This document shows, in pieces, positions 1-11,659 of a DNA stretch of 64,000 nucleotides; position 1 is the stretch's first letter; each line of letters opens with the position of its first letter. The position numbers were made by a program, and so were the translations under genes. Source of the DNA: Laguncularia racemosa (lineage: Eukaryota; Streptophyta; Magnoliopsida; Myrtales; Combretaceae). The stretch covers positions 4,464,001 to 4,528,000 of the forward strand of contig JBBMOL010000023.1 in NCBI GenBank assembly GCA_037954665.1. Direction: 5' to 3'. The notes below the pieces were generated by a model. That model saw only the letters and a list, made by a program, of their open reading frames with translations. It was not told the DNA's origin and did no database searches.

Positions 1-104
1 TTTCTTCTCATATTCACAATTGTACTGCCTTTTGAAGTTCAATCTTCAAGCATACCTAGAGTTTCACCACACTCCTACAAATCTACCACTCCAAGTTTTG
101 AAAA

Positions 105-905
105 TGACAGGTTATGCGTTCATTGTGTTAAGACTCACTTCTTCGTATAAAGGCTATTTTCATTGCAATATGATTGTTTTCACCTTATGGAAGGCTTTTA
201 CCATAGTTTTTTTTTTTTTTTCTATTTCACTATTCTAAACTTTAAAATTTTATTGAAAACACATTCACTTTGTTAAGGCTAACTTCCTCGTAGCAAGCCT
301 TTTTTCATTGCACTAAAATTATTTTTATTATAAAAGGGCTTTAATTATTTTATCATATCAAGGTTCACTTCCTCATAATAAGGCTGTTGTCACTACAATA
401 TGACTATTTTCACCTTACGAAAGGCTTTCACTATAGTTTTGCCTATATTATAGCTCTAAACATTAAAATTCACCAAAAACACACTTACATTTACTTTGTT
501 AAGGCTAACTTTCTTGTAGTAAGGCTCTTTTTACCACATGAAGACTATTTTCACCGTAAGAAAAAGGCTTTCACCATTTTCTCATATCAAGGCTCACTTC
601 TTCATACTTAGGCTCTTTTAACCGCACTACAACTATTTGCAACATAAAGAGTGTTTTCACCCTATGTTATGCCTATTTCATCGTAGGCTTGTTTATTTTA
701 CTACTTTAAGCTTCAAAATTCTTTGAATATGTATCCCTTGAAAGGCTCACTTCCTTGAAATAAGGTTCTTTTCACCATAGTAAAATTGTTTTTACCATGA
801 GAAAGGTTATGATTGTTTCACGTATTAAGGCTTACTTCACCACAATAAAGCTCATTATTAAGATTGCTCCATTAAAGGAATAACTTTCACCACAGTTTTA
901 CATCT
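105..905. repeat. Degenerate tandem repeat, ~230-bp unit
   Basis: Phrases such as 'aaggctcacttcttcat', 'tattttcaccttacgaaagg' and 'gttaaggctaacttcctcg' recur about every 223-230 bp; the 'ggctcacttcttc' block starts near 128, 358 and 588. About 3.5 diverged copies are visible and the array may continue left of the window. The short open frames here are repeat-derived and not genes. Confidence 0.6.
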
Positions 906-993
906 TTTATAAGAACCATTTAATAAAGGGAGATTAGAAATCCTACACAACTACACCTTTTACAAGATTCAGTTGTCAATAGAGGCTTTCATG

Positions 994-996
<3 letters not shown>

Positions 997-1024
<28 letters not shown>
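997..1024. repeat. (TA)n microsatellite
   Basis: About 14 uninterrupted TA dinucleotides. Confidence 0.9.
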
Positions 1025-1028
<4 letters not shown>

Positions 1029-4000
1029 GTGTGCCTATCGGTGTATTTAGGATAATGTAGTTTAGAGGGCAAAATTATTGTAGAGGGATGGGAGAATGTA
1101 GTGGCTTATATGGCTTTAAAAGCCCTAGTGATAGTAAGTTAAGACTTGAAAGAATAATTCTAAATAATTAAATAAAACTCCTAAAGAGTACTTGATATTT
1201 TGGATAAACTTCAAGAAATCACCTGAACTTGAAAGTAGTATAGAATTAGACAATTCAATAAATATGTTCTCGGAGATTTTAAGGATAAAGATAAGAGATA
1301 CTTAACTTATAGACAAGTCTCCAAAAAGCTTGAAAAAAATTGGTTCAAAACTTTACTTTTTGTGCTTCAAAAAGCTTAGGAAAAACACATAAGACTCATT
1401 CCTTTTTTTTCATTAATCAATGGCACCACCTCAAACCTAGAGGCCAATGAAATTTGCCACTTCACCACCCATGATTGAATGAAAGTATTCTAGTGAAACC
1501 TTATAACCAATACGAGCATGCCATCTTAGATCCCTAAGAAAGACCAATACTTGTGTGACACCTTAAGCTTTTTGAACAAATCACATTATGCCCCAATCAA
1601 CTCAATACATCATCTAAAATTATGTCTAGTAGCCAGTTGTAACTTTACATTCAATAATTCAATTGAAAATCCTTTCATGGCATTCACAATAAGTGAATAG
1701 AGATATATAAACAATAAAAAAGTGGCTCAATGCACTCCCTAAACATGCTATGATATTTCAATTCTTTTTTTAAATAAACTTTGATACCACTTGTAATACT
1801 CAAAACTCCGTACACTAAGGTATTATTTACCTTATAGTTTTGTCCTTAATGTCAACTGTTTCCTAATAGGTCATCCATTCGAAAAGTGCTTTCTATAGAG
1901 CATGTTTAACCATGGAGTTCTAATGAACTCTAGACCAAGAACCAATCATTTTGTGCCACATCAAGCTCTTAGATGATTCATAGGATCAATAAGATGGTTA
2001 TGTCTTAACTTAAACATCCACTTCAAGCTTTAAAGATGACACTTAGGCATCTTGGTTTTGCATTACATTAGCTTGTGATGTTATTGAGCCTCGTAGTTTT
2101 TTGCTACATGTCACCACTCCCATTAGGACTTCATCTTTAGTTTCTTGCAATTGCAACCCCTTTAGAACCCTCTACGCCATCATTTTGTCACCCTATATAT
2201 ACCCTAAGATAGTACTCTCTTGGATCACTTAAAAAACTAAAGAAAAAAAACATACTAAAAACTTATGAGCTAGTCATAAGAATCAAGAGAGCCACAAGCA
2301 AGAATTTTATCCAACACAATCAATCTTTAGCAGCCTCTATCCTTGTGCATGCCATCTAATACCACATCCTTGGCCAAATGCAAAATTTTTTACTTTGAAT
2401 TACAACTCTAAAATATTGATCTTAGTTACGCAAACACGTCCTAAAACCCTTCTTGGCTGTAAGTTATTAGTCAAATCTCAAAACTAGAGTTGTAAATAGC
2501 TTCTTGTGAGACTTAGTGAAGTTTAGAGTTTTGTTGGGGAAAGTTTATGAAAAAGTTAAAATTGTATGATTTGAAGATGATCTTGAAAAGTTAATAGAGG
2601 TCAAATATTAGGCAATATTCAGGCTTGAATCAAGGTGAGTTTCATTGGACTTTCTTCTTATTCTTGAAGTTTAATGTTTTAGTTTTGTAGTGCTTGATAA
2701 CTCTAGATAAAACATGGACTATTTAGGTAAGTTTGTCGAGTTTTCTAGTTATTTTAGTACATGTACAGATGAATTATGCCAAAAATAGTTTTTAAACTCT
2801 TAAATAAAGGATTTCTAAGTGAGAAAGTATTGGAATTGATAAAATTGGAGCTAACCAATAAGATAAACACAATTTAAGCTTTAAACCCTAAGTTATCTTG
2901 AGAATTTTAACCTAATATAATTTGATTAAGTTTGCAAGATGTTGATTTAGAATATGTTTTAGTTGCTAGTTATACACTTACAATAGCCTAGGAATTAAGT
3001 CAATGTAAGAATATACGAATCGGCATAGCCAAGGATGTGAAAAAGATGCCTGGACCAAATGTTCACCATTGTTTTGGTGGTTACAATCAATTGAAAAGCT
3101 TAACAAAATATTTTAGTATTTTTATGAGTCTTCTCGCACCAATTTTGCTTTATTTGGATAAAAAATAGAGAAATTATAGCCGTTGGAACTTTTAAGGATG
3201 AAATCATTAAAGCTAGTGCATAGGTTTGAATATGTAAATGATGGGACTTGATAAAGGGTGGATACTTACAAAAAGCACGGTATCAAGGACAAGAAGTTTG
3301 GAAAAAAAAAACCACTAGGTCAATTATAAGTTCTCATTCATTATTAAAGTTAGTCATCGTATCTCACTTTAACTAAATAGGTGAAACTAAAAGGCTAGCT
3401 ACCTGCTCTCTTTCTTCATTGAATATGTCCAAAATTAGTCGTTCTTCTCTCACCCTTTATTAAATATATGGAAAGTAAGTCATGTACTCCTTCTCTTTAT
3501 TAAATGAATCAAAGGGAAGATTATTCCTCTAATCCCCATTGAGTTCACAAAAGAGAAATTCATGTTGCTTGTTACCTTCATTTATAAGTTATATAAGATT
3601 TATACGAGCACTTGGATTACTAACTAGTGTGTGTGTCTTCCAACTCTTCCGACTATATATATATATGCAGGCCCTTTCCATAACATTCTAATGAAGCAAT
3701 CGAAGGTATGACTATTAACAAGCATCTCTATAATTAAGTATGCTAGGTGATTTCACATATATTGATTACGTGAATGAAGTATAATTGATCAACGGGACAT
3801 AATGCTTGGAAGTCAAGGGATAAAACAAACTTAGGCTTGATTCATGAAGTATGGGAATTATGCTTTAGAATAAATTAGATGAGATAAAAGATATTTAGGC
3901 TTAAATTATGATGAGTCCTGCTAAGGAGCACATTGATTGAGTATGGAAATAGTAAGGAGTTAACAATTGTGATGTTATATAGAGATCTTATTGATAATTT

Positions 4001-4420
4001 ATTGGTTGATCTAAGTGAATCCTAAGACCCAAAATAAGGGCTAAGTTACGGTAGTTCAGCCTATAACTCTGAGTAAGTATAGACTTAAATCCAATCCTCG
4101 ATGGTTTGATTTGAGCTTATTATGTGAGTTCATCTGTATCATTTTTGTAAGTTGTGCCTATGATACTTATTTCTATTCAATAATTAGATGCTCGATTATC
4201 ATACGTACATACGCATTTCATAGAATGCATAACATGAAAAGGGACCTTCAGGTCAATGTCTTGAAAGGAATGCTTTATGCTCATTATGATCGTGGTTTAA
4301 AAACTATTTTGGCTTAGGCCACGGGACTAAATGTTTTATTGAGGTTTAGGCCCATTTATGTTTAATTTGCTTTTTTTTTTTTTTATGCATTTCTTCCCTT
4401 TTCGACTCATTTAGCTCTCA
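1025..4420. other. Intergenic, old repeat-like DNA with a possible LTR/primer-binding-site edge near 1783-1810
   Basis: No supportable gene is seen. At about 1783-1810 the minus strand reads an LTR-like end '...gagtattaca', then AG, then TGGTATCAAAG. This resembles the LTR end plus initiator-tRNA-Met primer-binding site of plant Ty3/gypsy elements. A matching second LTR or coding domains could not be found, so this is only a candidate edge of a decayed element. The small open frame at 4111-4317 has no recognisable domain. Confidence 0.3.
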
Positions 4421-6925
4421 AGGATTTGAGGGGATATTTTGCAAGTATCACCAGGCTATAGGTGAAGATGGGGCACTACTATAGTAAGGGGTCGTAGAAG
4501 CGTATTAGATAAAGACTAGAGGCTTTGTATAAAGCTTATTTGTAATTAAATAGAATAGTATATAGCATCCCGAGAGAAAAGGCTACTACTCTCATGAATC
4601 TTTGGATTCTAATTATGATGCTAAACTTCAACAATTTACCATCCAAAATTTTCGTTTTTTTGAAGGAGAATTGCTAACGAGGCATCATTGGACGATTCGT
4701 AGCTAAAGCTATCTAATCTTGTTCTTTAAAGATTCACGAGTGTGGGTTTTTCGATTATTACAAAAAATTGCTAGTTTCGATAATTTATAGATCATGCATA
4801 TTTAGGCTTTTGGGGTATACTATCCAAAATTTCCATTTCTTGATGGGGAATATACAATTATATTATTAAGAATATTACAAAAATTATTAGTCTTGAATTG
4901 TGTAATAATTCACATTCATTTTCATGATATTAGTTATAAGTAAGGTACATCAAGTTATATGCTTATTGTTATTTATATATACTTTATGCACTAAGATCAA
5001 TGAATTCATAGTATTGACAATGTAATTATTATTATGGTATATAATTAATGAATAAATATCAAATCAAGAGAATTTATTAATTAACTATAATTTTTTATTA
5101 AATGAAATTAAACAAAAAAAAAAAAGAGAATGTCATTTAAATAACATAAAAAAAGGTTAAATTTACAATCATATAAATCGAACCATGATCTTTTGTTAAA
5201 AAACTTATATGTCTTATCTCATAGCTATGTTTAATAATTATTGTATTATATTCTTAAAAATATATATAATATAAGTACTTCATTTTTTAATAAACTTTTA
5301 TAACTTCCAACCCTCCCCTTTCTGTCTATAACTATTGGAAGAGTGGGGTATTGAACTCGATGTATTTCATTAAAAGACTCGAGAAAGGTTTTAGTAAATT
5401 TTATAAGCTTGTGATTAAAATTTTTGGGCTTTCCCGGCTGCTATCCAAAGTCTTCAATTTTTAAAGGGAGAATAGCTCAAGAGGTGTCATTAGATGACGT
5501 GAAGCCAAAGCCATGCAATCTGAAGCATGAAAAACTTCAGTGTGGATTTTTCAATTTTTTGTGTTGTTACACCATAATGGATATGTCCAGTCCACGTAAA
5601 TTTTGTTTATTTTATTTCATGCATGTTTGTGAAATTCAATTTGTTTGATGCTTTCATCTCAACAACACAAGTTAAGATCATTTATATAGATTTCAATCTG
5701 CTAGGAAGGGAATTAGCTGTTATGCTTGTTTTAGCTCACGCCACTCTTATGAGAGAAGGCTCATTTTAATTTTGAATTTTCTTATTGATGAATGTATGCC
5801 TTATACAGTAAGACTATTTATAATAATCTTAATATCTTTTATTTATCTAGTTTTTGCTAATGAATTCCTAAATAGTTACAATTACAATATTTAACTAATT
5901 TCTTAACAAATTCCAACTGTGTAACAATTTCTCCTGCTCATGAAGGTTCAAGAAAGAAACAAAATAAGGACTAACTAGTTCTATTCAACAAAATTAATAA
6001 CTCATCAAATGGTGACATAAATATTTCTTTTCCCGACAAGATCATCACAAAAATGTGTATCTTTTGGTACCCTAAAAAACTGCAAACCTTCAAGAATGGA
6101 CCATTTTTAAGAATCTTTCCATAAGGTACAAATTTTATAATCATATACTGAATCTTGTAAGGAAAGAATTAAAATTGATGACGACAAGTGTTTTCAAGGG
6201 ACATTGGTTTGTGAAGGAACAAGATCAATTCATATCATGTCCATGTCCATGTCCATCCTTAATCCATTTGGTGTATAACCATGTGATCTTAGAATCTTGT
6301 CTATTATTGTTGGCAAGAATAGCTAAGTGTTAACGCTAGTTTGGGTTTCCACTTCTTCATTAACTCTCATTCTCGTAATTGAAAATTATTTGTCTTTGAT
6401 TGTGCTGCAAATTCCTGTTCAAGGTTGGCTGCCTTATTGTAAAAAAAAAGGTGAAAATATGTTGTGATAATATGGAGAAATTTTAGAAAAAAATTAGTGA
6501 ATAATGAGCCATAGTAGTTGTAAGATCATCCAAATTTGCTCATATAGTTCATTGATTATCATATCATTGTTAGATGAAGACATGTTGCGATAATATGAAG
6601 AAATTTTAGAAAAAATTTAGTGAATAATGAGTCATAGTAGTTGAAGATCATCCAAATCTCCATGAATTTGCTTATATAGTTCTTTGGTTATCATATCATT
6701 ATTTGGCATAAGTTCGGGTCAGTTTGCAAGAGCACCAATATTAGGAAGGAAATTAGTGGTTATGCTCGTTTTAGCCAACTACGCTCCTATGAGAGAAGAT
6801 TCACTTTAATTTTTAATTTTCTTATTAAATAGATAAATGCCTTAACCAAGACTATTGGTAATAATATTAATATTTCTTATATTCCATCAAATTTTTACTA
6901 ATGAATTCCTAACTAGTTTTATGTT
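4421..6925. repeat. Intergenic, dispersed degenerate direct repeats
   Basis: Two pairs of diverged direct copies are visible. The first pair is about 4640-4770 and 5440-5570, sharing 'ctatccaaa', 'gggagaat' and the 'atcattggatgac' type block. The second pair is about 5700-5890 and 6740-6925, sharing 'aggaagggaattag', 'tatgagagaag' and 'gctaatgaattcctaa'. They look like pieces of old mobile elements. No intact coding frame is present. Confidence 0.45.
6453..6698. repeat. Two-copy tandem duplication, 123-bp unit
   Basis: The unit starting 'gaaaatatgttgtgataa' at 6453 recurs as 'gaagacatgttgcgataa' at 6576. The copies share the run 'agtgaataatgagtcatag' and the 'atcatatcatt' end. Confidence 0.75.
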
Positions 6926-9184
6926 GTGTTATAGGCAATCTTAATAAAAGCAGAAAAGAGCAAAAATAAGTAGAAAAAAGAAAGAAAGAAAATGAAATGT
7001 ATATTATATATATTTTTTTGTTTGGTTCATTAATGTGAAAACAGGAGAAAATGGGGTGAAATATTTAATTTTTAGGACGTAGATAGACTAAAATATCTCT
7101 TATTTTATAATTTAAACTTTGCTTTTAAGAGTATTTTGTAATTGTACATGATTTCCACTAATTTCTACCGCTTTCTCTTCAAAAGTGAAGAGAGTTAAAG
7201 TGAGCTTAAGAATGGAAATATTTCCACCTATTTTTCTTCATTCCTACCTATTTCCACTTTTATTTTAAGTACCTAAACATCATATTTTCTTTAATTTCTT
7301 TCTGTTTCCACAACTTTCCTCCTTGCCAAACACAAGGTTAATATCTAACTATTCCTCAACTGATTCTCTGGGTGTAACACAAACTTTAAATTAAAATTAA
7401 TAATTATCAAATATCATATTTCAAATAAATTTTAAAAAATATAGATAAAAAATGCAATCCAAATTGATGTTAAATTAGACATTGTGTCATTAGAATTTTT
7501 TATGGTCCTATCTATATTTTTTACAAGATCGTCTCAATCTTTAATTTACAAATTAATGGTGGAAATGTATGGCCCATTAACTTCATTGAATGGAATAAAA
7601 GGAGAATGGAATACCTATTATAAGGGAATTGAATAAAGGTGTAATAGGTTATGGAATGATTATTACACTGTTTCATTGGTTGTAACTGAATTATTATTAC
7701 TTTATTTAGTTCGCAATATAGACAAATGAATAGAATTGAAATAGCTTAGAAAAGGATGAAAATAACCTTATGTATTATAATAGTTTAAACCAAACCAATG
7801 GTACAAAAGCAAGTATATACAACAAATACAAACACCCATAGGATCTGAACTACAAATAGAGAAGAGGCTTGTTTGAAACACAACCCCAATTCTACGAACC
7901 TTAATCCCCAAATTGGAAAGAAGGTTTAAAAAAAATGAACGTACACTAGAACCTCCACCAAAGAACCTAACCTAAATTGAAAGGCTAGCCCTAAAATCGA
8001 AACCCTAATGTACAACTTCCTCCATCTTTGCTCTGTTAACGAAAATTCTCTTAGACTTATTAGGTATTTTTGTACTATGTCCCTCTATGTTAAAGTCAAA
8101 ATGTTTACATTGATACAATTGATCTTATCATACTTGTTGTAAATCATAGATAAATTTTTGTGCTGTAGCCCATGACCTTTTCCTTATCGATACTTAGTAA
8201 TTTTTTATTTTTTTTTTGCCTATGTTATCTATACCTTGCTTTTGCACAATTCAAGAATGCATGGAAAGTTTTACATTATGTGTTTATAAGAATAGTATTG
8301 TTACAATTGAGATTTGTTTGCTACATAATTTGAAGGTGGAGATAATTTAGGCTTGTTTGGTTCTTTTGCTCTTCCATTTTTATTTAATCTTAATCTTTTC
8401 ATGTAATTACATTGCCTTCTCTACATTTTGGCTTTTTGAAGGGAAAAAAGGCTTTGGATTTTTTTTTTCTTTTCTTTTTTTTTGAACTATTAGGCTAATC
8501 TGTCTATGCCATTTATTAGAGCCACAAGTTTTGATCCCAAATACACAATGGCTTTTGGAGTTATTACACAAAGTAGAATCACATCTTGGGTAGTCTAATG
8601 AGATTTAGGAGGGTTCCATGTTGAATTGCTTGTACAAGAAATGGTGGGTTTTTGTCTTAAGATCTTTGAGTTTATTGGTTTTTCTGAGGCTACTTGAATA
8701 AAATAATATTCAATACATGGGGAATTGAAACTATGGCCAGGCAATATGAGGTTGAGTGCTTCTTTTGCATGAAATTACTCGTTAAAGGAATTTTATTTTT
8801 AATAAATTATATAATGGCATAACTCATATTAGAGTACATGTCAATAGGAAATGGGTAGGTTTGGGTTTATAGTAGCTTTATCAATTTATCTCTTTTATTT
8901 TGCAATGTGGAAGCATGTCTTGTGGGTTGACCTCAATTACTTCATCAAAGTCAAAGGGGGAATGATGTTCCTGGTGATTGTGGTGAAAGCTTCACAATTG
9001 CTTCATCTTAGAAGCAAGGATCTTTCAAAAGACAATTTTGTAGATATCGAAATTACTAGGTATGGATTTGGACTTACTGAATGTCTTCACTTTGTTTTAT
9101 GTTTTCATAAGGAGTATGCTTGGTTGCTTTGTAAACTATAGATAGGAGGTAGTTGCAACTTCTTCTAATGGATTGATCTTTCAC
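6926..9184. other. Intergenic, no gene seen
   Basis: Two stretches (about 7015-7340 and 7560-7800) have MITE-like ends of the 'gtttggt ... ccaaacac' type, but no target duplication could be fixed. The 96-codon frame at 8851-9141 has no recognisable domain and lies in AT-rich DNA. It is not called as a gene. Confidence 0.4.
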
Positions 9185-9194
9185 CATGTGATTA

Positions 9195-9803
9195 AAGCCA
9201 GGAATGCGGGGTGAACCAACCCACTTAACCCACTTTTTTTTTGTGTGGGTTAGGCTAAAAAAATGAAGCTTGCATAAATTGAGGGCTTTATGGCCTACCT
9301 CACGTGACTTGTAGGCCAACCTAATGCAAGGTAGGTTGGCCTGCGGGATTTTAAAAAGAAAAAATGATAGAGAGAGATAGAAATAGAACATAGTTACATA
9401 ACATTGAACATACTATAGAGGGATGAGTTGGTGAGAGTAAGAGTCATCAGTCATTAGAGACCTCCAAAAACAAGGAAACTAGATTTTACATTACTATTAC
9501 ACTTTACAAAAAAAACCTCGCCCTCCTCTATTTGTCACTTCATCTTTGTTAGATGCTCTTCCTTAGACCTTTACTCCTCTCCACCTATCTAAGTCTCTTG
9601 TCTCGACTCTAGTCTACTGGTCCAAAGATGTTCCCTTCCTTTTTTTTTTTAAATTAATTACTCGATTTTATCAATTGGTGGGTTAGCTCGCCTAATTTGC
9701 ATTGGCCTACGGGGCAAGTTGGGCTGGTTTTTTTGGCCTGCATTTAATGCGGGCCAATGCGAGTCAGGGGGGCTGTCCTATTTAGCGCACATTTTCGACT
9801 CTA
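9195..9803. mobile_element. hAT-like non-autonomous DNA transposon
   Basis: The direct repeat 'catgtgatta' lies at 9185-9194 and 9804-9813, around a segment with hAT-like ends: left 'aagccaggaatgcggggtg', right (reverse complement) 'tagagtcgaaaatgtgcg'. The interior is rich in 'gggttgg/ggccaacc' and 'gcgggccaatgcg' tracts, typical of small plant hAT derivatives. hAT insertions normally make 8-bp duplications, so two of the ten shared bases may be element ends or chance. No transposase frame is present. Confidence 0.6.
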
Positions 9804-9813
9804 CATGTGATTA

Positions 9814-11659
9814 TGGGTTGCAGTGTGGAAGAAGGGTGTTAGGTTAGATGGAGAAGTTGGAACACAAGCATATTCCTAGTCACTCTTAATCCTCCTATAC
9901 CCTTTAGTATTTCACATAGTTTGAAAAAAATGTACATCTATCCACTCTCAATTGTTCAATATAGGTGACATCATCATTGTGAGCAAATCTCCTAATATAT
10001 TGATGGTGTTGATAAAAGTTTAATTTATAAGACCAAATGGTAGGATGATGAGTATGCAAGGCTAAAGCATGTAAGAAGAACATAATGCGATGCACAAGGT
10101 TATAGTACTCCACCCATAAAGCTAAAAGGAAGCAAGCGATCTTCTTCTTCCTCTATGATTCATTGAAGTGCAACATGATTTCATCAAACACTGCATTTGC
10201 ATGTGGTCCTTGATAATAAGTGCACATAGCACAACCAATTTAACATCTTCAACTATGTTCACATTAACTAAACTTGAAATTACATTTCTAAGGCAACAAA
10301 TGTTTACTATATTATATTGCAATAATCATAAAATGTGTGCACAATATAAGTTTGCAAGAGTTGAAACTGCTTTGACAATCAAAATTTTGTAGTGATCGAG
10401 TTGTAGACTGATAATTATATATTTTCGAGAGAGGGAAAAGGGAAGCTTACAATCACTAGCACAATGTGTTTTATTGTCTACTTACTTTTTCTTTTATATT
10501 TGAATTAAAAATTTGTCTTTGACTTCTTATTATAGGTTGATAGAATAGAAAGCAAGACAATGTACTTAACTGAAAGCACCTAGCCATTTTTAAGCAAATG
10601 AAACCAACTTACCAACTTCTAAAAGGGGAAAATACAAGTATGAGCTATTAGTCAATTATAACTATCTTCAAACTGCTCGTTATATCCCACTTCCATTAAC
10701 TTTGGATTCTAATGTAGCATGAGGGATAACAATACTAGAAAAGGAAAATTAGTTACAAAAGCAATTTTCTACAAATTAAAGTAAGTTAAAAGTCATCTTA
10801 AATCAAAATACAGAACTCATGATTTTCCATCTTTTAGGCATCCTATAATTTCAAACTAATCATGCATTGTATCCTCCTGGAATGTTGTATGATTACTTAG
10901 CATGGGGTACACAGTTGAAAGCACAAGAAGATGGGGCACATAGGTATGATTACTTAGCACGATGTACACAATTGAAAGCATAAGAAGATGGGGCACATAG
11001 ATGATATGGAGTGTAAATTTGGTCAAGATGTCTTACCTTAGCTAGAGACTTGTGCTCCAACAGATGAAGGGCAGTTGTGGCAAACAATCTAAGGCTTGAG
11101 TTGCAGTGGAGGTTACCAAGTGTGGTTGTTTGACACAGAGATGGAGGTGGTAGATGAGAGGGATGAGGTAGAAGTGTAGATTTGAATTGTCAAGTTCTCA
11201 AACTCACATCTCTGCTTCTCCATCTCAAATAATTCTAGCTTTGATTGATGAGGGCAATCTTATCATTTGTGTGTTTCTACAAGGGTAAGCTAGGAAAAAG
11301 GAAGTAATTTTTCTTACCAAATTGCAATTCTTAGGGTGAGTTAAAGAATTTGAATTCCTTATTTTATGTAATTGGGATTCTTTGGTGAATTATTATTCTA
11401 TAGTTAAAAAGCAACTAAACACCATAATTATACTTATCTAAATAGTAAAATTAAAAACTGAATTGATTTAATAAAATTAGTAGGAAGGACCGTATAAAGT
11501 TCTATGTCATTACATGTTGAGAGGTCTATCTCGAACCGAGTTCCAAATGTTGGAGAACCGAACCTGCCAGCCCCAAAATTGGCTGCTTCTAGACTTTCCT
11601 ACGGTTTTAATTCAATTTTCAGTTTGCCCGAGGGACAGGTGTTTGCGTGCGTGAGCTTG
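9814..11659. other. Intergenic and presumed upstream region of the GPATCH11-like gene
   Basis: No gene is seen. Overlapping small frames on both strands near 9904-10392 lack recognisable domains. The last ~150 bp before 11660 are less AT-rich and are probably promoter and 5' UTR. An in-frame upstream ATG at 11504 gives a longer open frame, but the extension resembles no known part of the family. Confidence 0.35.
10887..11000. repeat. Two-copy tandem duplication, 57-bp unit
   Basis: 'gtatgattacttagcatggg' at 10887 recurs as 'gtatgattacttagcacga' at 10944. Both units end in 'agatggggcacatag'. Confidence 0.85.

Noticed and set aside
5960..6260. Minus-strand reading with a protein-like stretch (LEGLQFFRVPKDTHFCDDL)
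   Set aside because: Interrupted by stops, no family recognised, no exon borders found; it may be a very old element fragment.
8851..9141. 96-codon open frame (+) as a gene
   Set aside because: No recognisable domain, no convincing splice partners or start context, AT-rich surroundings; chance frame.
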